A DNA stretch of 64,000 nt from positions 115,431 through 179,430 of the forward strand of contig CAZPUS010000001.1 of NCBI GenBank assembly GCA_964589825.1, written 5' to 3'. Origin of the DNA: CAZPUS01 sp964589825. Its GTDB lineage: Bacteria > Fibrobacterota > Chitinivibrionia > Chitinivibrionales > WJKA01. The notes under the pieces are model-generated. The model made no database searches. It was not told the DNA's origin and saw only the letters and a list, made by a program, of their open reading frames with translations. The stretch's first letter is position 1. Every line of letters starts with the position of its first letter. The position numbers and the translations under genes are program-made. Positions 17,481 through 26,226 of the stretch are shown in pieces.

Positions 17481-17737
17481 CCATACAGCAGAAAGGATCG
17501 CCCGTATTCGGCGACAACGTGGACAATCTGCTCTCGGATAAGATTGTTGCACAAGCCAGGACTACCAATGCTGCTTCCCGCAATAACGGAAAGATATCCT
17601 CCCGCACCACCAGGCACACCTCTACCACGCATACGAAGAAAAAGTCTCACACCGCACGTGCAGCCGTAATTATCACCGTCGTACTGCTGCTGCTGTATAC
17701 CGCAGGCTGCGTTGCGCGCCGGGCATTGGCAAGATAA
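17477..17737 (+). CDS. Small membrane protein coupled to the ParA ATPase
   Basis: The 86-residue product has a polar, Ser/Thr/Lys/Arg-rich first 60 residues and one hydrophobic helix at about 63-80 (AVIITVVLLLLYTAGCVARR), so it should be anchored by its C-terminal end. The ATG overlaps the ParA stop (ATGA), a strong sign of translational coupling and of joint function. I recognise no family. The basic N-terminal part could contact the ATPase or DNA. Confidence 0.7.
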   Translation: MTIQQKGSPVFGDNVDNLLSDKIVAQARTTNAASRNNGKISSRTTRHTSTTHTKKKSHTARAAVIITVVLLLLYTAGCVARRALAR

Positions 17738-17803
17738 TCCTTTACTGACATGCAATGCAGCCGAGACGGCAGGGACCGGCATTTGCAATATCGAAGCTGC
17801 CGC

Positions 17804-18379
17804 TCAATCGGCATCCAGCTCGATACTTCCAAGCGGGGTTTTGTACAACAGCAAAAGGGTATCGTTCTTTTCTGCACTAAAAAGATGCTGTGTATATGCA
17901 ACCTTTGCATGAAAATCGTCTGCAATAAAAACACTCGTATCACCTCTATATATCGAAGCAGTCACGGCTGCATTTCGCAGTGCACGCTGTTTTGCCGCCC
18001 GCCGCCTTCCTGCCGCCCGCACCGCAGCAGGCAATGAATCTGACCCCAGTGCTTTTCCCGCACTGAAAACCGCCCCTGCGGCAGAGTCAATCCCCAAACC
18101 AAGAAGCTTTTTTCGCAATTGCAAATCGGAGGACGCATGCATCGCACGATGCTGGATCCCTGCAAGCTGCAGTAGATATGCAAGGGTATCCTCTATCTGC
18201 TTTGGTTTTGCGGCAGCGGTCATTGAAGCCTCAGAGCGGTCGCTGCCCGGGATTGAATCCTTTTTTATTGATGCAGCGCCATGGTTTTCCAACGTTTTTT
18301 CATCTTCGTTGCGGTCTCTGCACCCGGAAAAAACCATTAGCGTCGCCAGGGATAAAAAGAGTACAGGAATGGCTTTCAT
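17804..18379 (-). CDS. Lipoprotein of unknown function
   Basis: The start at 18379 has AAGGAGG seven bases upstream; an ATG two codons earlier would sit on top of that site. The 191-residue protein begins with a signal peptide and a lipobox (VFSGC, Cys20). A polar, lysine-rich segment follows, then a helical middle rich in Ala/Arg/Leu (LRKKLLGLGIDSAAGAVFSA and AAGRRRAAKQRALRNAAVTA). It ends in short beta strands (TLLLLYKTPLGSIELDAD). No family was recognised. It converges on the ParA operon with a 66-base gap. Confidence 0.6.
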   Translation of the reverse strand: MKAIPVLFLSLATLMVFSGCRDRNEDEKTLENHGAASIKKDSIPGSDRSEASMTAAAKPKQIEDTLAYLLQLAGIQHRAMHASSDLQLRKKLLGLGIDSAAGAVFSAGKALGSDSLPAAVRAAGRRRAAKQRALRNAAVTASIYRGDTSVFIADDFHAKVAYTQHLFSAEKNDTLLLLYKTPLGSIELDAD

Positions 18380-18420
18380 TTGCATACCTCCTTATGTATA
18401 CCTGATATACCTGAGTGAAA

Positions 18421-19341
18421 TCATTTGTGCTTTGTATCACCATCTGAATGCAGCCGGGGGAACCACCACGGGATATAGGCTTGTGTATACGCGCGGCATA
18501 TCCGCCACATGCACATTAAAAAACGCCCGGGGTTGTAGCCGCCATGTGAGCTCCTGCAGATATATTCAGTCAGATTACGAACCGATTTAAAAAAACGAAT
18601 GGTCGGACAGAGGTGAATATGCCGGAAATAAAACATGACATGGTTATGCAGCCGGTCGCAAAGCGCGGGTATCCTTTGTTTGGTTCGTCCTCCTCCACTA
18701 TCCCGATTGTCGTGTGTGACTGCCGCCTCAGGGGTGTACCATACCCGATAGCCCCAGGCACGTGCACGAAGGCAAAAATCAACCTCTTCGAACAGCCCGT
18801 GGCCTGCATAGCGCGTATCAAAAAGACCTATACGTTCGAATACACTGCGCTTTATCGACATGTTGCAGCCCGTTGCATACACACTCTCCTGCGCAGCATC
18901 GAGGTCGAAATTCCCTTCCGTCTCCCCGGTTGCCGGGTCGATATATGAAGGAATATCGATTGCCGCCCAGCCATGTGTCTCTTTCTGCACTACACGACCA
19001 GCGACTATCGCAGCCATATCCGATGCATGCGCCGCTCTGTGTGCCTCGATACATCCCGGATGAAGTCTCACATCATCATCTAAAAAAAGGACGATGTCGC
19101 CCGTAGTCGCCACTATTCCTGAGTTCCTTGCTGCGGGCAGTGATCTCACCCCGCACCACAGGAAAGTACAATACGGATACTGACGCTCGAGTGCCGTTAT
19201 TCTTTCACGCATTCCGGGCGTATGATCGACCACCAGAACCGATACGGATGAATCCAGCTGCGGGTATATCGATTCGAGCACCGTTGGAATCGCGTCCAGG
19301 CGTCGGTAGGTAGGAATTATTATATCAAGGGTTTGTTTCAT
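18421..19341 (-). CDS. Family 2 glycosyltransferase
   Basis: A GT-A fold enzyme that adds a sugar from a nucleotide donor. The N-terminal strand LDIIIPTYRRLDAIPTVLES, the LPAARNSGI helix, the metal-binding VLFLDDDVRLHPG (DXD region, about residues 86-98) and the GLFEEVDFCLRARAWGYRVW acceptor-side block are all present and in order. The last 80 residues are basic and aromatic and may bind the membrane surface. It is 306 residues long, without membrane helices. It is 41 bases downstream of no other gene on its strand, so it seems to be transcribed alone or with the following lipoprotein gene (17804-18379). Confidence 0.85.
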   Translation of the reverse strand: MKQTLDIIIPTYRRLDAIPTVLESIYPQLDSSVSVLVVDHTPGMRERITALERQYPYCTFLWCGVRSLPAARNSGIVATTGDIVLFLDDDVRLHPGCIEAHRAAHASDMAAIVAGRVVQKETHGWAAIDIPSYIDPATGETEGNFDLDAAQESVYATGCNMSIKRSVFERIGLFDTRYAGHGLFEEVDFCLRARAWGYRVWYTPEAAVTHDNRDSGGGRTKQRIPALCDRLHNHVMFYFRHIHLCPTIRFFKSVRNLTEYICRSSHGGYNPGRFLMCMWRICRAYTQAYIPWWFPRLHSDGDTKHK

Positions 19342-19590
19342 ATTCGGCTCCAGATTTTCGTCTACAAATCAATATACAATGTTGCACTCAACGATATACG
19401 CCTGCATCCCATCCGTGTGCGGGCAAAAGGTAGATACGCCCCATCTGTCCGCCCGATATGAGAATGATTTCAGGTATTGTTGCTGTATCGCCTCTTTCTC
19501 AGGCTGTGCAGAATGTGGTTTTTGCAGGCGTCATTTCTTCGGTCACAGCTGCCTGCAGCCATATACCCATCGATTGTATTCACCCGGACC

Positions 19591-19620
19591 TTGACACACT
19601 TTCCTGCGATTTTTTATTTT
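19591..19620 (+). promoter_or_regulatory. Candidate promoter of the first groES-groEL pair
   Basis: TTGACA (19591-19596) is followed after 18 bases by TATTTT (19615-19620), a reasonable housekeeping-type promoter about 92 bases upstream of groES. No CIRCE inverted repeat (TTAGCACTC-N9-GAGTGCTAA) is present anywhere in the 370-base gap 19342-19711, and the rest of that gap shows nothing else clear. Confidence 0.4.
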
Positions 19621-19711
19621 TGTATGCTTTCTACTTAGACCAATGAGCAAATAATTTACACAAACAAATTTAATTTACTCAGATATCTTCCAACCAAAGG
19701 AGGGAGAGAGT

Positions 19712-19996
19712 ATGAATATCAAACCGCTCGAAGATCGCGTGGTACTTAAACCAATGCCCGCAGAAGAAAAAACTGCAGGTGGTCTCATCATACCTGATAA
19801 TGCAAAAGAAAAACCGCAGAAAGGAGAAGTCGTAGCGGTAGGCCCGGGAAAAACCAACAAAAACGGCACCAGAAACGACATGAGTGTAAAAGAAGGTGAT
19901 ACGGTTTTACACGGCAAATACGCCGGCACCGAAATCACCATCGACGGAGAAGAATACCTTATTGCACGCGAAGACGATCTGCTTGCAATAGTCTGA
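19712..19996 (+). CDS. groES: Co-chaperonin GroES, copy 1
   Basis: Forms the heptameric lid of the GroEL folding chamber. The 94-residue protein carries NIKPLEDRVVLKPMPAEE, the mobile loop EEKTAGGLIIPDNAKEKPQK (which contacts GroEL), GEVVAVGPG, the GDTVLHGKYAGTEI strand and the C-terminal DDLLAIV. It has an AAAGGAGGG ribosome-binding site and is followed by groEL after 70 bases. A second copy is at 61553-61837. Confidence 0.97.
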   Translation: MNIKPLEDRVVLKPMPAEEKTAGGLIIPDNAKEKPQKGEVVAVGPGKTNKNGTRNDMSVKEGDTVLHGKYAGTEITIDGEEYLIAREDDLLAIV

Positions 19997-20066
19997 TACG
20001 CCGGCCTCATGATCATATTTGTAAATGAATTATCATGGATAAAAACCTGAACAAGGAGATGTACCA

Positions 20067-21731
20067 ATGGCAAAAATGCTCGCATTCGACATAGAAGCGC
20101 GCGAAAAACTTCTTAACGGAATAGACACTCTGGCCGATTCCGTAAGCACCACTCTCGGACCGCGTGGAAGAAACGTGGTAATCGATAAAAGCTATGGCTC
20201 CCCCACCGTAACCAAAGACGGAGTGACGGTCGCAAAAGAGGTCGAGCTTGAAGACAAATTTGAAAACATGGGTGCACAGATGGTAAAGGAAGTCGCTTCA
20301 AAAACATCTGACGTGTCGGGAGACGGAACCACCACCGCAACGATCCTTGCACAGACTATCGCGCATCTGGGAATAAAGAACGTCACCTCGGGGGCGAATC
20401 CGATGTCTCTCAAACGCGGTATCGACAAGGCGGTAAAGGCCATCAGCGAACAGCTCGCAAAGGATACAAGTGAAATCTCGGGGAAAAACGAAATTTCTCA
20501 GATCGCATCCATTTCCGCAAACAATGATAACGAGATAGGTGAGCTGCTGGCGGATGCAATGGAAAAAGTCGGAAAAGACGGCGTCATTACCGTAGAAGAA
20601 GCAAAAGGGATCGAAACGTCGCTTGACGTGGTCGAAGGAATGCAGTTTGACCGAGGCTACATCTCTCCGCATTTTGTCACAGACCAGGAACGCATGGAAT
20701 GTGTACTCGAAGACCCCTATATCCTTATCCACGACAAAAAAATCAGTGCCATGAAGGACCTTGTACCTCTGCTTGAAAAAACTCAGCAGAGCGGAAAAGC
20801 GCTTCTGGTTATTGCAGAAGACGTGGAAGGCGAAGCCCTCGCCACCATGGCGGTCAATAAACTGCGCGGATCTCTTAAAATAGCAGCGGTAAAGGCTCCT
20901 GGGTTTGGCGACAGACGGAAAGCGATGCTTGAGGATATCGCGGTTCTTACCGGTGGCATCCTCATTTCAGAAGATGCCGGCTTTACACTTGATAATACCA
21001 CTGTAGATTCACTCGGTCAGGCAAAACGCGTGGTCATCGACAAAGAGAATACCACTATCGTCGAGGGTGCGGGCAGTGCTGACGACATTAAATCCCGTGT
21101 AAGCCAGATACGTACTCAAATCGAAGAGACTACTTCTGATTACGACCGGGAAAAACTGCAGGAACGCCTTGCAAAGCTCGCTGGAGGCGTTGCGCGTGTC
21201 AACATCGGTGCGGCAACCGAGACCGAAATGAAGGAGAAAAAAGCCCGTGTGGAAGATGCACTAAATGCAACCCGCGCCGCGATTGAAGAAGGTGTCGTTC
21301 CCGGAGGCGGCGTTGCCTTTATTCGTGCAGCGAGCGCGCTCGATTCGGTTAAAACCGAAAACGAAGAGGAATCGGTAGGAATCGATATCGTGCGTCATGC
21401 CATTGAAAAGCCGCTTCGCAAAATTGTCAGTAATGCGGGCCAGGAAGCCTCGGTTGTGTGCAACGAAGTAAAGAAAAAGAGTGGGAGCGAAGGGTATAAT
21501 GCAGCCACGCTCGAATACGGTGACCTTATAAAACAGGGAGTAATCGATCCTAAAAAAGTGACCCGTACTGCGCTGGAAAATGCAGCGAGTATCGCAAGCC
21601 TTGTTCTAACGACTGAATGCACCGTGACCGATAAACCCGAAGAGGATAAAGACGAAGGCGGTGCAGCAGGTGGTGGTGCACCAGGCATGGGTGGTATGGG
21701 AGGAATGGGTGGTATGGGCGGCATGTACTAA
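20067..21731 (+). CDS. groEL: Chaperonin GroEL, copy 1
   Basis: ATP-driven 60-kDa chaperonin subunit, two heptameric rings. The 554-residue protein has TTLGPRGRNVVIDKSYG and VSGDGTTTATILA (the nucleotide-binding block with the catalytic Asp). KAPGFGDRRKAML, the apical domain GMQFDRGYISPHFVTDQ and the VEEGVVPGGGVAF-like block follow. The C-terminal tail is of the Gly-Gly-Met repeat kind. It forms an operon with groES, with its own terminator downstream. The second groEL at 59826-61481 is very similar along its whole length; notable differences lie in residues around the apical domain and the C-terminal tail. Confidence 0.97.
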   Translation: MAKMLAFDIEAREKLLNGIDTLADSVSTTLGPRGRNVVIDKSYGSPTVTKDGVTVAKEVELEDKFENMGAQMVKEVASKTSDVSGDGTTTATILAQTIAHLGIKNVTSGANPMSLKRGIDKAVKAISEQLAKDTSEISGKNEISQIASISANNDNEIGELLADAMEKVGKDGVITVEEAKGIETSLDVVEGMQFDRGYISPHFVTDQERMECVLEDPYILIHDKKISAMKDLVPLLEKTQQSGKALLVIAEDVEGEALATMAVNKLRGSLKIAAVKAPGFGDRRKAMLEDIAVLTGGILISEDAGFTLDNTTVDSLGQAKRVVIDKENTTIVEGAGSADDIKSRVSQIRTQIEETTSDYDREKLQERLAKLAGGVARVNIGAATETEMKEKKARVEDALNATRAAIEEGVVPGGGVAFIRAASALDSVKTENEEESVGIDIVRHAIEKPLRKIVSNAGQEASVVCNEVKKKSGSEGYNAATLEYGDLIKQGVIDPKKVTRTALENAASIASLVLTTECTVTDKPEEDKDEGGAAGGGAPGMGGMGGMGGMGGMY

Positions 21732-21780
21732 GCACACCTCGCAGGGCTGCGACGCAACCATCCTGCTCAGAACAAACCAG

Positions 21781-21812
21781 AAGGAGCGGCTTTTGTGCCG
21801 CTCCTTTTTTTT
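21781..21812 (+). terminator. Rho-independent terminator of groES-groEL copy 1
   Basis: GGAGCGGC (21783-21790) and GCCGCTCC (21797-21804) form an eight-base GC-rich stem with a six-base loop, followed by eight T residues. It lies 50 bases after the groEL stop. Confidence 0.93.
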
Positions 21813-21943
21813 GTGCAAATACGTCTTTTCTTATTTGATTACTACCCTTTTTTCCACTTTTCACACAAAAAAGGCAAAAAAAAACGCTCTTGTCACACCA
21901 GATTATCGGGGACAGAGCGCATCATTTGAACCATGCTCAAAAA

Positions 21944-22021
21944 TGGCGGACCGGACGAGACTCGAACTCGCGACCTCTGGCTTGACAGGCCAGCGTTCTA
22001 ACCGATCTGAACTACCGGTCC
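21944..22021 (-). tRNA. tRNA-Asp (anticodon GTC)
   Basis: Minus-strand cloverleaf with acceptor GGACCGG/CCGGTCC, D-arm GTTCAGATCGGTTAGAAC, anticodon loop CTGTCAA (GTC), T-arm GCGAGTTCGAGTCTCGT, discriminator G and an encoded CCA. It follows tRNA-Val by 19 bases. Confidence 0.96.
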
Positions 22022-22040
22022 GTGATATATCGAAAATGGA

Positions 22041-22118
22041 TGGTGGGCGTTGTAGGACTCGAACCTACGGCAACCTGCTTGTAAGGCAGGCACTCTATAC
22101 CAACTGAGTTAAACGCCC
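22041..22118 (-). tRNA. tRNA-Val (anticodon TAC)
   Basis: Minus-strand cloverleaf with acceptor GGGCGTT/AACGCCC, D-arm ACTCAGTTGGTATAGAGT, anticodon loop CTTACAA (TAC), T-arm GTAGGTTCGAGTCCTAC, discriminator A and an encoded CCA. Its first ten bases overlap the 3' end of the upstream small membrane-protein gene. Confidence 0.96.
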
Positions 22119-22318
22119 GTGTTATCTTCTTGTTTTTGTCCCGGATCGCGCAAAATAACTGCAAGAGGAAGTATTACGATATATCCGAGAATTAAAAGCA
22201 CTGGTGCCACTATCCAGGAAAGAGGATTTCGTACCGGGCCCTGACCGAGTAATATAAACCCGATGATTAAAACCGCAATTCCTATTCCCAGAATGATAAA
22301 GTTTCTTTTTCCAAACAT
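22109..22318 (-). CDS. Small DUF3098-like membrane protein
   Basis: The 69-residue protein begins MFGKRNFIILGIGIAVLIIG and has two membrane helices (about 7-24 and 37-58) separated by a short polar turn with Gly/Pro. This closely follows the DUF3098 family pattern of tiny inner-membrane proteins of unknown role. An in-frame start at 22369 exists, but the family begins at FGK..., so 22318 is preferred even though its ribosome-binding site is weak. The stop and last codons overlap tRNA-Val, so the two are transcribed together and tRNA processing would remove the end of this reading frame. Confidence 0.6.
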   Translation of the reverse strand: MFGKRNFIILGIGIAVLIIGFILLGQGPVRNPLSWIVAPVLLILGYIVILPLAVILRDPGQKQEDNTGV

Positions 22319-22384
22319 AATTAATTGCACACCATTTTTATTGTGTCTATAGAAATTACTATTTAGCACCCTTGTTTGTCAATA

Positions 22385-22996
22385 CTAAAATGATACTTTT
22401 TTTGCCTCTTTTGCGCGTTCTTCGTCATTCGGGGCATTAACGATCGCCTTAAACCGCTCCCGGGTTTTCTTGTTTACCTCATTAAGAAGATTGGCCAATC
22501 GTTGCATTTCATCATGTTTTCGTAAATGGATATCCTCGGTATAATCGCCCCCGATCATGCGATTACACGCCTTTTCAAGCCTGAAAATCGGCCCTGCGAG
22601 CCGATGCGAGAAAAAGACTGTCAACAACACGATCTGTATAATTACCAAAAATACGCCAATTCCGAATATCCACAATAAAAAAGAAATTATCTGCATCCTC
22701 GATTTTTCATTTCCTTCGAAATTACGAAGATACTTCACGATGTCGTCAAGAAGTACCTCATATTTTTGTTCCTTGGGATGAGTGGACATCTGAAGATGCA
22801 TCGCTATTTTATTCTCTATATCCTCTTTAATTATTTCGGTATTGGTAGTAATGATGCTGCGGGTCGTATAAAAAATTGTAAACAGCCAAAAGGCCAGCAT
22901 CACCATCATCGGCAGCAGAAAACTGATCATGTATTTGCCCTGCAACTGCCTGTTAATAAATACATGTTTTCGAACAAAGCCTTTTTGTGCGCTCAT
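22385..22996 (-). CDS. Membrane protein with two helices and a HAMP domain, no output domain
   Basis: The 203-residue protein has a helix at about 22-43, a periplasmic stretch of about 60 residues and a second helix at about 107-133. A HAMP domain follows (SHRLAGPIFRLEKACNRMIGGDYTE, then EMQRLANLLNEVN). HAMP domains normally pass a periplasmic signal to a kinase, cyclase or methyl-accepting domain, but here the protein ends about 35 residues later. The ATG at 22996 has GGAGGAGGG upstream, which rules out the GTG three codons earlier. It starts 19 bases after the end of the HD-phosphohydrolase gene, so the two are probably co-transcribed. Confidence 0.8.
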   Translation of the reverse strand: MSAQKGFVRKHVFINRQLQGKYMISFLLPMMVMLAFWLFTIFYTTRSIITTNTEIIKEDIENKIAMHLQMSTHPKEQKYEVLLDDIVKYLRNFEGNEKSRMQIISFLLWIFGIGVFLVIIQIVLLTVFFSHRLAGPIFRLEKACNRMIGGDYTEDIHLRKHDEMQRLANLLNEVNKKTRERFKAIVNAPNDEERAKEAKKVSF

Positions 22997-23015
22997 AATA
23001 AACACCCTCCTCCGG

Positions 23016-25370
23016 TTATCTGGTTATTTTCTGGGTAGTAGTATTATACTCAATACGCGTGTGAAAAATTCCCTGCAGCACCGGCATGAACCCTTCGACC
23101 ACCTTTTCCAGATCACGCAGTGTAAGATCACATTCATCGAGCTGATACGAAAGAAATTTATCGCGAATAATCTTCTTTACAAAGTCGCGTAACAGCTTTG
23201 GTGAAGATTTTTTCAGACTACGGGACGCAGCCTCCACCGAATCGGCGAGCATAATCAACGCGTTTTCTTTGGTCTGGGGTAATGGGCCCGGATATCGAAA
23301 ATCCTTTTCATTTATTTGATCGTGTGGATCCTGCTCCTTTGCTTTTTCATAGAAAAAAGATATCATACCGGTACCGTGATGCTGCTGAATCGCATCAATA
23401 ATAACACGAGGAAGACGATGCTTTTTCGCCATTTCCATCCCATCCTTTACATGCGAAGACAAGATAAGTGCACTCATACTCGGTGAAAGCTTGTTGTGTA
23501 TGTTTTTGGCCCCTACGATATTTTCTATAAAATAATTGGGTTTTTCCATTTTACCCACATCATGGTAATACGAGGCAACCCGGGCAAACAGAGAGTTCGC
23601 CCCAATTTTTTCAGCCGCTGATTCAGCGAGATTCGCCACGAGAACACTATGATTATAGGTACCCGCCGCACGAATGGATAATTGTTTCAGAAGTGGATGG
23701 TTCATATCCGATAACTCGACCAATGTCATATTGCTGGTCATATTGAACACATTTTCAAATACCGGCACACACATCATAGTAAAAAAACTCGCTGTTGCAG
23801 CACTTATGCACCCAAGTGCTATATTTTGCATAATGCCGGAAAGCGACACGTTAAAATTGATAAGATGATAAAGAAAAATAATCAAGGCATAGGCACCAAT
23901 CAACGGTGGTATGGCTTTGAAAAAATCACGACGATAACGTATGTTTCGATGCGTATACGCTGCCACCAGACCACCAAAAAGCGCATAAACAAAAAACATA
24001 AACTTATAGCCGAGCATAAGCCCGAAAAAAAGTGCCACAAAAAGGGTGACGATCATACTGAGTCGCAGATCGAACAGTATAGAAGTAAGGATGGCGGCTA
24101 TTGCAGTCGGTATAATAAACTCCATAATAAGAGGACTCGAAAAACTCGCCTGCTTGAATAAAGTCGGGCCAATTAACATAAAAAACCGTATCAGCGCGAC
24201 CTGTAAAAGTATGATACACGCAAGCGCCCATAAAAAATGGCTGCTTCTAATCACAAACGGATGAAATGTTTTGACGTAGTAGGCCAGCAGTCCCAATGCG
24301 AAAAGTGATAACAAAACACCACCGCCATATGCCGCGATTCGTTTCCATGTATCAGATTCCTGGGTACGCTTGGCATTAAGGACTCGGTATAGCGATTTCA
24401 GTTTTTCTTGTACCTGCGGCGTTACGATTTGATTTTTTCGCACAATTACCGTGTTTTTGATAACCTTGCCTTCGGTCGATTTTACGCTCATTGCCGCCCG
24501 CTCCCTGCGCAGCGCAGTCTGTTTTTCATTAACGGTCACGTTCGGCTCCAGATAATTATACAGGACGTCATAAAGAGAATTCAGCTTATGTTCCCTGAAC
24601 ATATCCTGTTCCTCATACACTGACTGCTGTAGCGAATTGATTATCCGCTCAACAACGATTGACTTGATGGTAAAGTGCTCTGCCGCAACAGTCTGCTCCA
24701 CCGTGTCTTTTCGCAACAGCACATAGTTCTTTTTGTAAATGAGGTAATCATCAATTGTGCTGTTGTATTTATGCTCCAGCTTTTCGACTTCTTCCCTGGA
24801 ATCGCATATAAGCGTTGCCAGTATGCCCTGTTCGAGATACTCACGTGCCCTCAGAACTGCATCCTCGAGAAAATAGCGTCGTGTTTTAAGTGTTTCGATG
24901 GTGCGTTCGGAAAGATCTTCCTTTAATTTGTCAAGGATACTTTCTTTTTGCGCAGAGGGGACATCCATTCGCTCCAGTTTTTGCAGGCCCTTTCGAAGTG
25001 AATAGAACCGCCGGTTTATTTTTTCGTTTACCTTATTGTGATAATCAAGTACGAGAGGAACTTTTTCTCGTGCTTCTTCCCGTTGGTTCTCAAGTTCTTC
25101 TTCGCTTTTGTAAATATCATATGTAAAGGGCGCGATTATCGTCTCATCCGCGACATCTCCCACATCCGGCAAATCGAACTGTTGCCTGGTAATGACAACC
25201 GGAAATAACGCAACGAGCCCAACCGCGGTTATCAGCGCTACCGTAGCCGGTTCGCGAAAAAAACCGAACAGCTTTTTCCTGCGATTTTGCTTCTTACGCA
25301 ACGTGGAAAAAGAATCCGTATCTTTTCTGTTATTTTTTTCCTTTTTTGTATCCGCAGAATTTTGTGTCAT
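23016..25370 (-). CDS. pgpH: PgpH/YqfF-type 7TM-HD phosphohydrolase
   Basis: This membrane enzyme family hydrolyses cyclic di-AMP. The 784-residue protein has an N-terminal anchor helix (about 38-60) and a long coiled, charged extracytoplasmic domain of the 7TMR-HDED kind (about 65-335). Some seven membrane helices follow (about 345-530), then a cytoplasmic HD domain. The metal ligands are visible: AGTYNHSVLVANLAE, ASYYHDVGKMEKP with the HD pair, LILSSHVKDG and IQQHHGTGMISFFYEKA. Domain order and length match PgpH. It implies that the organism may use c-di-AMP; no diadenylate cyclase is in the window. Confidence 0.88.
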   Translation of the reverse strand: MTQNSADTKKEKNNRKDTDSFSTLRKKQNRRKKLFGFFREPATVALITAVGLVALFPVVITRQQFDLPDVGDVADETIIAPFTYDIYKSEEELENQREEAREKVPLVLDYHNKVNEKINRRFYSLRKGLQKLERMDVPSAQKESILDKLKEDLSERTIETLKTRRYFLEDAVLRAREYLEQGILATLICDSREEVEKLEHKYNSTIDDYLIYKKNYVLLRKDTVEQTVAAEHFTIKSIVVERIINSLQQSVYEEQDMFREHKLNSLYDVLYNYLEPNVTVNEKQTALRRERAAMSVKSTEGKVIKNTVIVRKNQIVTPQVQEKLKSLYRVLNAKRTQESDTWKRIAAYGGGVLLSLFALGLLAYYVKTFHPFVIRSSHFLWALACIILLQVALIRFFMLIGPTLFKQASFSSPLIMEFIIPTAIAAILTSILFDLRLSMIVTLFVALFFGLMLGYKFMFFVYALFGGLVAAYTHRNIRYRRDFFKAIPPLIGAYALIIFLYHLINFNVSLSGIMQNIALGCISAATASFFTMMCVPVFENVFNMTSNMTLVELSDMNHPLLKQLSIRAAGTYNHSVLVANLAESAAEKIGANSLFARVASYYHDVGKMEKPNYFIENIVGAKNIHNKLSPSMSALILSSHVKDGMEMAKKHRLPRVIIDAIQQHHGTGMISFFYEKAKEQDPHDQINEKDFRYPGPLPQTKENALIMLADSVEAASRSLKKSSPKLLRDFVKKIIRDKFLSYQLDECDLTLRDLEKVVEGFMPVLQGIFHTRIEYNTTTQKITR

Positions 25371-25394
25371 AAGGATGAAAAGACCAGTGCCGGT

Positions 25395-25435
25395 AAAAAT
25401 ACAAATGGCTTGAATCCTTTACGATTCAAGCCATT
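25395..25435 (-). terminator. Rho-independent terminator after the LysM/coiled-coil gene
   Basis: A perfect 13-base stem (25404-25416 with 25423-25435) has a six-base loop, and on the minus strand it is followed by a T-rich stretch (TTTGTATTTTT). It separates the gene at 25469-26194 from pgpH. Confidence 0.85.
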
Positions 25436-25468
25436 GCTGTCTTTATTAACCAACCCGTTATCAAATAA

Positions 25469-26194
25469 TTACCGTGGAATATCGAAAACCTGTCCCGGGA
25501 AAATAAGGTCCTGTGGTCTGTCGTATTTGGGATCGGGAACATTACGTCTGTAGGACTGATAATCACCGTCTATCAGTGATTTATTGGCTCGATAAATCGT
25601 AGGCCACTGAGAAGGATCATCGTAAATTTTTTCGTATTCCGAGATTCTCCACAGGCATTCGCGGCGACTGCGATTCAGTTTAACAGTGTACTGATGAGGT
25701 TTATCCGGCAAATTAGCACGTACCCTTTCAACGAGATTTTCGAGCTCTTCGATTTTGTCCCGGATTTTCCACAGATACGATACCGGCTCCTGCTTAAGGG
25801 AATCGATTCGAGCTTCCTGTGTTTCGATCTCTTCGATTCGCTCCGCAAGTTCATCCGAGGTGAGTCCAAGAAGCAGCTCGAGTTTCTGACGAATGTCCGC
25901 AATCACGTTTTCGGCATCAATTACATCCTGTTCGGTAATCCCGAGGATATCGTATTTCTCCTGAATCACCGCAGCGATCTGCTCTTCTATTTTTTCAATC
26001 TCCTGCTTAATACTGTCGATCTTGGCCTGCTCCTGGGCGATCTGTTCCTTTGCCTGTGTCTCACGCTGTTCCGCATTGGCAAGCGCGAGTTCGTATTCTT
26101 CGTACGTCATATCTGTTTTGGCCGCGTACGACGATACCGACATCGTCATGACCGCGAGCGCAACCGCGAAAATACCTATCTGAAAAAATCGCAT
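25469..26194 (-). CDS. Exported coiled-coil protein with C-terminal LysM-like domain
   Basis: Residues 1-24 form a signal peptide ending SSYAA. Residues about 30-160 are strongly heptad-like, rich in Glu/Gln/Lys/Ile (EQIAQEQAKIDSIKQEIEKI), so a long periplasmic coiled coil. The last 75 residues begin HQYTVKLNRSRRECLWRIS and end LIFPGQVFDIPR, the pattern of a LysM domain (YTV..GD.L..IA, then I.PGQ.L.IP), with an insertion in the middle. LysM binds peptidoglycan. The protein could therefore be a rod linking the cell wall to an envelope machine. The small lipoprotein gene 32 bases upstream is also coiled-coil. Confidence 0.7.
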   Translation of the reverse strand: MRFFQIGIFAVALAVMTMSVSSYAAKTDMTYEEYELALANAEQRETQAKEQIAQEQAKIDSIKQEIEKIEEQIAAVIQEKYDILGITEQDVIDAENVIADIRQKLELLLGLTSDELAERIEEIETQEARIDSLKQEPVSYLWKIRDKIEELENLVERVRANLPDKPHQYTVKLNRSRRECLWRISEYEKIYDDPSQWPTIYRANKSLIDGDYQSYRRNVPDPKYDRPQDLIFPGQVFDIPR

Positions 26195-26226
26195 TATTAA
26201 CTCCCTTCTTTATTATATTCAATTAA

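Noticed and set aside
19342..19711. CIRCE element upstream of groESL copy 1
   Set aside because: Searched by eye for TTAGCACTC and GAGTGCTAA on both strands; not present, nor before copy 2.
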